Below, one piece after another: positions 7,360-11,621 of a stretch of 11,621 nucleotides of DNA. Under the pieces are notes generated by a model. It was not told where the DNA came from, ran no database searches, and saw only the letters and a program-made list of their open reading frames with translations. Both the position numbers and the translations under genes were made by a program. The DNA lies in assembly GCA_003156695.1 (NCBI GenBank), contig PMHN01000079.1, positions 3,429 through 15,049 of the forward strand. The letters run 5' to 3'. This stretch comes from Gammaproteobacteria bacterium. GTDB taxonomy: Bacteria; Pseudomonadota; Gammaproteobacteria; Steroidobacterales; Steroidobacteraceae. The first letter of the stretch is position 1; each line of letters begins with the position of its first letter.

Positions 7360-7746
7360 ATGATCGGGCGTCTGTCAGTCGCCGCTGCGATCGCGGTGCG
7401 TCATGCCGGCGCGTACACGGATCTGATACTGAGCGACCTCGACGCAACCACCAAAGGGTTGCGTCAGCGCGTACTAGCCACGGTGGTCCTGGGATGCGCA
7501 GTGCTGATCGCGATCCTCATAGCCTGCGCCTGGATCATCGCTGCCACCTGGGACACCGTGGCACGCGGCTGGACGATCGGCGGTCTGCTGGCACTGTTCC
7601 TCGCAATCGCGGCCGGGGCGCTTTGGCGGCTGCACGTGCTCGAGGCAACAACACCGGCCGTGATGTCGCAAACCACGTCCGAGTGGGCGAAGGATCGGCG
7701 CGTGCTCGAGGAGCTCCTGGCAAGGCAACGCGCGGCCGACCCATGA
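7360..7746 (+). CDS. YqjE-like phage-holin-family (Holin-X) membrane protein
   Basis: The 128-aa protein begins with a short amphipathic region (residues 1-35) followed by two membrane segments: VLATVVLGCAVLIAILIACA (38-57) and WTIGGLLALFLAIAAGALWR (71-90). A charged cytoplasmic tail, SEWAKDRRVLEELLARQ, follows (107-123). Size, topology, tail and position after a DUF883 gene match the YqjE/holin-superfamily proteins of Proteobacteria. These are housekeeping membrane proteins despite the family name; nothing indicates a prophage. The ribosome binding site is weak, so coupling to the DUF883 gene 15 nt upstream is likely. Its TGA overlaps the ATG of the next gene (ATGA at 7743-7746). Confidence 0.88.
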   Translation: MIGRLSVAAAIAVRHAGAYTDLILSDLDATTKGLRQRVLATVVLGCAVLIAILIACAWIIAATWDTVARGWTIGGLLALFLAIAAGALWRLHVLEATTPAVMSQTTSEWAKDRRVLEELLARQRAADP

Positions 7747-8006
7747 GGCCGCTGACCCCCGATCCCAGGGCGCAGGCGGCGATTACTGCGATGCGCCGCA
7801 ATCGCGAAGAGTTGCTCGCCGCCTTTGCGGCGGACGCGCCGGGTGAGACGAGAGAGAACGGTGAGTTTCCGCGCAGCGCAACGTTGCGCTGGCTCATGGC
7901 GCAGCTGACCACGCGCTCGCTGGTCTCGACGGTCCTGACGACCGCGCTGCTGCGCCCGCAATGGCTGCGAGTGCTGGCCCAGGTTTTTCTCGCCCGCCGC
8001 GAATAG
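7743..8006 (+). CDS. Small basic protein, third gene of the DUF883-YqjE operon (YqjK position)
   Basis: The ATG at 7743 overlaps the stop of the YqjE-like gene by four bases, which fixes the start. The 87-aa product has a charged helix (AAITAMRRNREELLAAFAAD, residues 12-31), a short polar linker (32-46) and a moderately hydrophobic C-terminal half (LRWLMAQLTTRSLVSTV, then LLRPQWLRVLAQVFLARRE). E. coli carries yqjK in the same place, a small protein of unknown function, but I cannot claim homology from sequence alone. Synteny and coupling suggest it acts with the two membrane proteins at the inner membrane. Confidence 0.75.
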   Translation: MRPLTPDPRAQAAITAMRRNREELLAAFAADAPGETRENGEFPRSATLRWLMAQLTTRSLVSTVLTTALLRPQWLRVLAQVFLARRE

Positions 8007-8069
8007 CGCGCGCGACTTCCACTGTGCGGCTGGTGCTGCCGGGACGCGGTCGGCGTGCGCCGATCAGGC

Positions 8070-8075
8070 TATGAT
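8070..8075 (+). promoter_or_regulatory. Candidate -10 box TATGAT for the sensor kinase gene
   Basis: TATGAT preceded by GGC matches the -10 consensus at five of six positions. It lies 27 bp before the ATG at 8103, giving a leader of about 20 nt. No clear -35 is present. The placement argues for the 8103 ATG over the in-frame GTG at 8055, which would sit upstream of the transcript start. Confidence 0.4.
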
Positions 8076-8102
8076 CCCGAACCGACTCTTCGCTGCTCGC
8101 AC

Positions 8103-9482
8103 ATGAGTTCAGCCGCTCGCCAACTAATCGTGGTCGCACTACTGCTCGCTGCCGTAGGCGGCCTGTTCCTCGCCGCCGAGTCGGGGCAACGCCAGCTCGT
8201 GCAGGCGAGCAGCCGTGTGGAACTGGCGGCACAACGTGAGCAGGCGCTCAGTGAGGTGCTGCAGGTACTGAGCCAGGCGGAAAGCGGCCAGCGCGGGTAC
8301 ATATTGCTGGGTAGCAGCGCTTACCTTGCGCCTTACCAGCAGGCGCTGCAGAGCGTGGCCGCGGATCTGCGCCGTCTCGATGAGGCGTTTGCGGCAGCTG
8401 ATCCGCGCACGCGGGCGGAAATTACCCAGATCAGGCAACTCAGCGAAGCGAAGTTCGCTGAAATGAAGCAAACCCTCGATCTGTATCGCACGCAGGGGCG
8501 CGGTGCCGCGGTAGCGTTGATTCGCGGCGACTTCGGTGAGACCACCATGCTGGAGATCGTCGATCGCGTGCGGCAGCTGCAGGCGGCCGAGGCCGACGAC
8601 ATGCTGCATGCGAGTCGCTCGTGGCGCAGCAACCGCTGGCTCAACCTCGCAACCATGCTTGGCGCGCTGGCCGCCGCCCTGTTCCTCGTGTTGCTGCTGC
8701 TGCGTCTGGTGTTGCGTTACGTGTCCTCCAAGGAGCACGAGGCCGAACGGCTGGCACAGCGCCAGGCGGAGCTGGAGCGGGTGGTGCAGCGGCGCACTGA
8801 GGATCTGTCAGACCTCTCGACTCATCTGCAGTCCGTGGCAGAGACAGAAAGGTCCGCGCTGTCCCGCGAGCTGCATGACGAGCTCGGCGGACTGTTGGTG
8901 GCGGCGCGCATGGATGTCTCGTGGCTCGAGGAACAGGTGGCCGGAGGTGACGCGGATTTGCAGGCGCGCTTCAGGCGCGTCCAGGATGCCCTGCAGGCCG
9001 GTGTGGATCTCAAGCGCCGGGTTATCGAGAATCTGCGCCCCAGCCTGCTGGACAACCTGGGCCTCCTGCCGGCGCTGCGCTGGCAGGTTGCCGAATCCTG
9101 CGAACGCGGCGGCCTCAGTTTCGTTGAGCGCTACCCGGGCGAGGAACTGCAGCTGATTCCGCAGGCGTCGATCGCCATATTTCGCATCGTCCAGGAATCA
9201 CTGACCAACATTCTCAAGCACGCGCGGGCCCGCAACGTGGAAGTCACGCTCGCAAAGCGCGATGGCGCGCTGGTAATCACGGTCCGCGACGACGGCGTCG
9301 GCTTACCGGTCGATCCGCGCCAGGTGCTCAGGTCGCACGGCGTGGCTGCCATGCGTCACCGTGCGATCGCGCTGGGCGGCGAGTGCCGCATCACGCGCCT
9401 TGCTCCCGGCGGTACGCAGATCGAGGCGCGTCTGCCGCTGGAGCGCATCGAGGTGCCGGCCGCGCCGCGCACCCAGGCCTGA
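8103..9482 (+). CDS. Membrane sensor histidine kinase, CHASE3 + HisKA_3 + HATPase (NarL-type partner)
   Basis: The 459-aa kinase starts at ATG 8103 (no strong ribosome binding site; an in-frame GTG at 8055 is less likely). TM1 is LIVVALLLAAVGGLFLA (residues 8-24). A periplasmic CHASE3 domain (about 30-175) follows, with the typical LSQAESGQRGYILLGSSAYL motif (56-75). TM2 spans about 180-206, then a coiled-coil linker (208-250). The HisKA_3 dimerisation region has phospho-acceptor His258 in SRELHDELGG, followed by ENLRPSLLDNLGL (309-321). The HATPase domain shows the N box IVQESLTNILKHA (362-374, Asn369), a G1 box RDDGVGL (395-401) and a SHGVAAMRHRA helix (411-421). This architecture pairs with NarL/FixJ regulators such as the one at 10058-10690. 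The signal is unknown; CHASE3 is a generic extracytoplasmic sensor. The gene converges on the receiver-only regulator, 12 bp away. Confidence 0.94.
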   Translation: MSSAARQLIVVALLLAAVGGLFLAAESGQRQLVQASSRVELAAQREQALSEVLQVLSQAESGQRGYILLGSSAYLAPYQQALQSVAADLRRLDEAFAAADPRTRAEITQIRQLSEAKFAEMKQTLDLYRTQGRGAAVALIRGDFGETTMLEIVDRVRQLQAAEADDMLHASRSWRSNRWLNLATMLGALAAALFLVLLLLRLVLRYVSSKEHEAERLAQRQAELERVVQRRTEDLSDLSTHLQSVAETERSALSRELHDELGGLLVAARMDVSWLEEQVAGGDADLQARFRRVQDALQAGVDLKRRVIENLRPSLLDNLGLLPALRWQVAESCERGGLSFVERYPGEELQLIPQASIAIFRIVQESLTNILKHARARNVEVTLAKRDGALVITVRDDGVGLPVDPRQVLRSHGVAAMRHRAIALGGECRITRLAPGGTQIEARLPLERIEVPAAPRTQA

Positions 9483-9485
9483 TTG

Positions 9486-9513
9486 CAGCCCGGCTCAGGA
9501 CATGTCCGGGCTG
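9486..9513. terminator. Hairpin at the convergent kinase/receiver junction
   Basis: CAGCCCGG (9486-9493) and CCGGGCTG (9506-9513) form a perfect 8-bp stem around a 12-nt loop that contains the receiver gene's stop codon. It sits between the two convergent stops, where a bidirectional terminator is expected, but neither strand shows a T run. The stem is clear and the function is inferred. Confidence 0.4.
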
Positions 9514-9902
9514 GCGCGCTGCTTCGCAAAGTCCTGCAACAATGCCGGCAAACGAAAGTAGTCGCGCGATTTGTCGAGGAACGCCTCAACGCCGAACGAC
9601 TCCGCCTCGCGCCGGTACGCCGGCAGTCCGAAGTTGGTGAGGATGATGATCTTGGGCCGCTGCGCCGCCGTGTGCCGTGCAAGTGAGCGCAGGACTCCGA
9701 AGCCCGAGCCGGTGCGCAGATGCAGGTCGAGAATCAGGACATCGGGAACAGAGCTCGCAATGCGATCGAGCGCGTCCGTCTCGGTTTCCACCGTATCGAT
9801 CAGATCCACGTCGGGCAGTCGCCCGATCAGCTCCGACAAGCGGGCCGCGAGCAGCACGGAATCCTCGACCAGCAGAACGCGCAGTGACGGGTTATTCGAC
9901 AT
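9495..9902 (-). CDS. Single-domain response regulator (receiver only)
   Basis: The 135-aa product is a CheY-like receiver with no output domain. It has the acidic pair Glu13-Asp14 (LLVEDS), phospho-acceptor Asp59 (VLILDLHLRTGSG), Thr89 (IILTNFG) and Lys111 (FLDKS), all the residues needed for phosphorylation. The start at 9902 is chosen because the receiver fold begins right after it (SLRVLLVEDS) and GAGGA lies just upstream; the open frame extends to 10220 but that part overlaps the next regulator and has no receiver sequence. It is encoded 155 bp downstream of the NarL-type regulator on the same strand and converges with the kinase gene. It could be a phosphate sink, a phosphorelay intermediate, or a regulator acting by protein contact; the sequence does not decide. 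Confidence 0.9.
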   Translation of the reverse strand: MSNNPSLRVLLVEDSVLLAARLSELIGRLPDVDLIDTVETETDALDRIASSVPDVLILDLHLRTGSGFGVLRSLARHTAAQRPKIIILTNFGLPAYRREAESFGVEAFLDKSRDYFRLPALLQDFAKQRASPDMS

Positions 9903-9930
9903 AATCCTCGGCCGCCCAAACACCATAGGC

Positions 9931-9962
9931 AAAAAACATCTGCGGGCGCCCCACATCGCCCG
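9931..9962 (-). terminator. Possible terminator downstream of the NarL-type regulator
   Basis: On the minus strand a 6-bp stem CGGGCG/CGCCCG (9957-9962 with 9943-9948, 8-nt loop) is followed after six bases by six T (9936-9931). The T run is too far from the stem for a textbook Rho-independent terminator. It lies in the 155-bp gap between the two regulator genes and could separate their transcription; no other gene or clear promoter is seen in this gap. Confidence 0.25.
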
Positions 9963-10057
9963 GCATCCAATCACAGGGTACCCCCCTCGTCCGGCCGTTA
10001 ATGCCAGCGCCGAACCTTCAAGCCTGTCGGCAATCACTGACCTCGCTCGTCGGCGAT

Positions 10058-10690
10058 CTATTGGACCAGGCCATTGCGCAACGCGTAGGCGGTGAGATCG
10101 GCATTCGTGTCCAGATTCATTTTCTCGAGCACGCGGGCCCGGTAGGTGCTGACGGTCTTGACGCTGATGAAGAGCTCCTCGGCAATCTCCGACACAGTGC
10201 GTCCGACCGCCAGCTTGCACAGGATCTGGAACTCGCGCTGCGACAAGCCTGCGTGCAGGGGCTGGTCGGTCGGCTCATCGAGCGCGCTAACGAGCAGCTC
10301 ACTTAAGGTCGAGCTCACGAAGCGACGTCCTGCGAGCACCGTGCGCACCGCCCGCATGAACTCCTCCGGGGCCTGATCCTTGGCGAGATAGCCGGAGGCG
10401 CCGCCGCGCAGCACGTTGATCGCATACTGCTTCTCGGCAAAGCCGCTGATCACAAGGACCCGGGTATTCGGGTGTCCGGAGCGGATGTGCCGCAGGATGT
10501 CGATGCCGCTGCGATCGGGCATATTGATATCGAGAATGACAAGGTCCCAGTGTCCGTCGCGCAGCTGCTGCAGCGTATCGGCACCGGTTCCGGTCTCGCC
10601 GATCGCGTCGATCGAGCTGTCCTGTTCCAGGTAGTGCCTGAGCCCGGTCCGGACCATGGCGTGATCATCTGCAATGAGAACGCTCGGCAT
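10058..10690 (-). CDS. NarL/FixJ (LuxR-type) response regulator, GacA/UvrY-like layout
   Basis: The 210-aa regulator has an N-terminal receiver (residues 1-118) with Asp8-Asp9 (LIADDHAMVRTGLRHYLE), phospho-acceptor Asp54 (LVILDINMPDRSGIDIL), Ser82 (VISGFAEKQ) and Lys104 (GYLAKDQAPEEF). The C-terminal LuxR-type helix-turn-helix (146-208) reads LSQREFQILCKLAVGRTVSEIAEEL, cited as LSQREFQIL (149-157) and VSEIAEELFISVKTVSTYRA (166-185), then LEKMNLDTNADLTAYAL. Size and domain order are those of GacA/UvrY/NarL regulators. ATG 10690 is preceded by GGGAGG with 4 nt spacing. It is the natural partner of the HisKA_3 kinase at 8103. About 100 bp upstream lie inverted repeats of TGTAGG/CCTACA that may be its own binding sites. 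It does not lie next to a uvrC gene, so orthology with GacA/UvrY is not claimed. Confidence 0.95.
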   Translation of the reverse strand: MPSVLIADDHAMVRTGLRHYLEQDSSIDAIGETGTGADTLQQLRDGHWDLVILDINMPDRSGIDILRHIRSGHPNTRVLVISGFAEKQYAINVLRGGASGYLAKDQAPEEFMRAVRTVLAGRRFVSSTLSELLVSALDEPTDQPLHAGLSQREFQILCKLAVGRTVSEIAEELFISVKTVSTYRARVLEKMNLDTNADLTAYALRNGLVQ

Positions 10691-10788
10691 TGAGCCTCCC
10701 GAGGCTGGCGCTGTGCGACTGGCCGTGCCGCAGGCGTGACAGTACCCGCTTCCCGCAGCGTGCGGCGTACGCCTTTTGGCGCACCGCC

Positions 10789-10824
10789 TGTAGGCGTGCT
10801 CCTACAAGATCCTACAGCTGTAGG
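10789..10824. promoter_or_regulatory. Paired inverted repeats of TGTAGG / CCTACA upstream of the NarL-type regulator
   Basis: TGTAGG (10789-10794), six bases, then CCTACA (10801-10806) form a perfect 18-bp inverted repeat. After four bases a second CCTACA (10811-10816) is joined by GC to TGTAGG (10819-10824), a perfect 14-bp palindrome. The two CCTACA copies are 10 bp apart, one helical turn. The site is in the 283-bp divergent region (10691-10973) between the regulator and the small lipoprotein gene. The N6 design is that of the GacA box with G in place of A. Autoregulation is inferred. The rest of this region shows a GGCGTACGCC palindrome at 10764-10773 and no gene. Confidence 0.5.
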
Positions 10825-10973
10825 CCGCAGTGCGCGCGAATGCCCAAGTGGCTCGCGCACCGGCCCCTGTCAGCCTTGGCCTTGGCTCACAAGGGCTGGC
10901 GGTAGTCGCGGACGGACCGAAGCATGGCCAGTTGCGCTAAGCTGCTCGCGCTTATTCACGCGCAGGAGGAACC

Positions 10974-11147
10974 ATGAGTATTTCCCGACCGCTTGTCCAG
11001 GCGACCCTCATGTTGTTGGGGCTGATCTTCCTTATGCCGGGTTGCGTAGCTGAGCCGCGCGAAGGCTACTTCGACCGTGATCACCACCGGTGGTATCACA
11101 ACCACGTCTGGCAGACGTGCGGCGAAAACGACGAACACTGCCGCTGA
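10974..11147 (+). CDS. Small His/Cys-containing lipoprotein, 57 aa
   Basis: ATG 10974 is preceded by AGGAGGA (10964-10970), a near-perfect ribosome binding site, which makes this short gene convincing. The product has a basic-hydrophobic lead (LVQATLMLLGLIFLMPG) ending at a lipobox-like LMPGC, with Cys24 as the probable lipidated residue. The mature peptide is only 34 aa: acidic and aromatic, with DRDHHRWYHNHVW (residues 34-46), five histidines (37, 38, 42, 44, 55) and two cysteines (49, 56). Small peptides of this type recur next to stress genes in related bacteria, but I know no established function. The His/Cys pattern could bind a metal. A TAAGCT at 10938-10943 is a possible -10 box. A 5-bp hairpin follows the stop (11155-11168) without a T run. 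Confidence 0.75.
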   Translation: MSISRPLVQATLMLLGLIFLMPGCVAEPREGYFDRDHHRWYHNHVWQTCGENDEHCR

Positions 11148-11201
11148 GGTGTCAGGCGCCCCGGCGCCACCCAGATTGAGTTGACGCACTTCTCCGTAAG
11201 A

Positions 11202-11259
11202 CGGCTCCGGTTCATCGAACTGTAAGACACGTACGTTACGGTTCGGTGAGCCGGAGCTG
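11202..11259 (+). ncRNA. 24-bp long RNA hairpin in the leader of the small secreted-protein gene
   Basis: Positions 11202-11225 pair without interruption to 11236-11259 around a 10-nt loop (11226-11235). Twenty pairs are Watson-Crick and four are G-U in the plus-strand RNA (11203/11258, 11211/11250, 11215/11246, 11221/11240). On the minus strand those four would be A-C mismatches, so the structure favours a plus-strand RNA role. It ends 12 nt before the ribosome binding site AGGGGA (11271-11276) of the gene at 11286. It could be a cis-regulatory leader, a processing site, a 3' end for the lipoprotein transcript, or a small mobile palindrome. The pairing is certain; the class is open. Confidence 0.55.
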
Positions 11260-11285
11260 CGCCGGTGCTCAGGGGAAGTACGTCC

Positions 11286-11574
11286 ATGAACTCGAATTGG
11301 CAATTACTACGGCGTGCTGCAGCTGTTGCGGCGCTGACATGCCTGACGCTCAACGCCGCCGCTGCGGGCACTGTCGGTTCCCAAGGCATCAGGCATGTGC
11401 TGCGTCGTCGAGCCGGTGGTGATTGAAAACATCAGTACCCACGGTGCCCGCGTCGTGGCGAGCCGATCGTGCGTCGTGCATGACTCTGTCGTCATCATCG
11501 ATCCACTTGGAGTCGGGCTTGCTATCTCACAGGAAACGCATCACGGCTTGCCGCAGGTCGTGCATGCCGGCTGA
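11286..11574 (+). CDS. Small secreted protein of unknown function, frame broken by one extra base
   Basis: ATG 11286 with AGGGGA 9 nt upstream starts a clear signal peptide: basic NWQLLRR, hydrophobic AAAVAALTCLTL, then NAAAAG. In that frame translation soon hits TGA after LRRRAGGD (about 45 aa). One frame over, sequence from about 11347 stays open to TGA 11572-11574 and reads like a compact beta-rich protein: MCCVVEPVVIENISTHGARV, then SRSCVVHDSVVIIDPLGVGL and QETHHGLPQVVHAG. Removing one C of the CCC at 11380-11382 fuses them (GTVGSKASGMCC) into a 95-aa secreted protein with three mature cysteines; a slip in the GGG at 11365-11367 would also work. I do not recognise the family. It follows the lipoprotein gene after a long hairpin. 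True pseudogene versus sequence error cannot be told from this window. Confidence 0.6.
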
Positions 11575-11621
11575 TACATCCTGAATATGCCCATTTACGA
11601 AAAACCCCGGGGTGCCGCGCA

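Noticed and set aside
7360..7746. Phage holin as evidence of a prophage
   Set aside because: The family name is historical; the gene sits in a YqjD-YqjE type chromosomal operon and no other phage gene is present.
9903..10220. N-terminal extension of the receiver-only regulator
   Set aside because: The extension overlaps the NarL-type regulator gene, is not receiver-like, and a start with a ribosome binding site sits exactly where the receiver fold begins.
10789..10824. GTAG-type REP element as the sole explanation of the TGTAGG repeats
   Set aside because: The arms are only six bases, lack the longer GC stem usual in these REPs, and the same spacing recurs at a second promoter. Kept as an alternative because no genome-wide count is possible here.
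11202..11259. Integron attC site or canonical terminator
   Set aside because: The outer ends lack the attC core pattern (RYYYAAC/GTTRRRY) and no integrase is present; there is no T run after the stem for a terminator.
11587..11621. Possible new gene starting MPIYE at the right edge (FmdB-like start)
   Set aside because: After the first five residues it reads KPRG, not the zinc-ribbon cysteines of FmdB. No ribosome binding site is visible and only 11 codons are in the window.

Overview
The window is GC-rich, gene-dense bacterial DNA. Its gene set points to a Gammaproteobacterium, most like the environmental Xanthomonadales/Nevskiales/Steroidobacter groups. The pointers are a YqjD/ElaB-YqjE type cluster, a DUF1328 (YtjA) protein, a periplasmic gamma-glutamyltranspeptidase with E. 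coli-like motifs, and a NarL/FixJ-type two-component system. The taxon is an inference from gene content. I see no tRNA, rRNA, CRISPR array, transposase or phage structural gene.

Layout. (1) 90-1982, plus strand: a DHA2-type MFS exporter with one frameshift, overlapping by ATGA with an NTF2-like DUF1348 gene. (2) 2109-3380, plus: a secreted cysteine-containing protein of unknown function with a Gly/Ala/Ser-rich segment, convergent with (3) 3401-5143, minus: gamma-glutamyltranspeptidase. (4) 5237-6715, minus: a GGDEF-like protein with degenerate signature motifs, a DUF1328 membrane protein (frameshifted at its start) and a secreted SYLF/Ysc84 protein, tightly spaced as an operon that may read on into ggt past a strong GC hairpin. 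(5) 6976-8006, plus: DUF883 (YqjD/ElaB-like), a YqjE-like holin-fold protein and a small third protein where E. coli has yqjK. (6) 8103-9482, plus: a CHASE3 sensor histidine kinase, convergent with two minus-strand response regulators: a receiver-only protein (9495-9902) and a NarL/FixJ DNA-binding regulator (10058-10690). (7) 10974-11574, plus: a 57-aa His/Cys-rich lipoprotein and a small secreted protein (frameshifted), with a 24-bp hairpin between them.

How the parts may work together. The centre of the window is an envelope/stress cassette next to a two-component signalling set. The most suggestive link is a shared 18-bp inverted repeat of the form TGTAGS-N6-CCTACA. It occurs upstream of the NarL-type regulator (10789-10806) and in the divergent promoter region of the GGDEF and DUF883 operons (6862-6879). 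It has the same architecture as the GacA box (TGTAAG-N6-CTTACA), so the regulator may control itself and the envelope genes. This is inference; a GTAG-type REP element is the main alternative.

Sequence quality. Three genes (MFS, DUF1328, and the secreted protein at 11286) are each broken by what looks like exactly one extra base, best placed in a short C/G run. This points to residual indel errors in the assembly more than to gene decay, and the breaks should be checked before any of the three is called a pseudogene.
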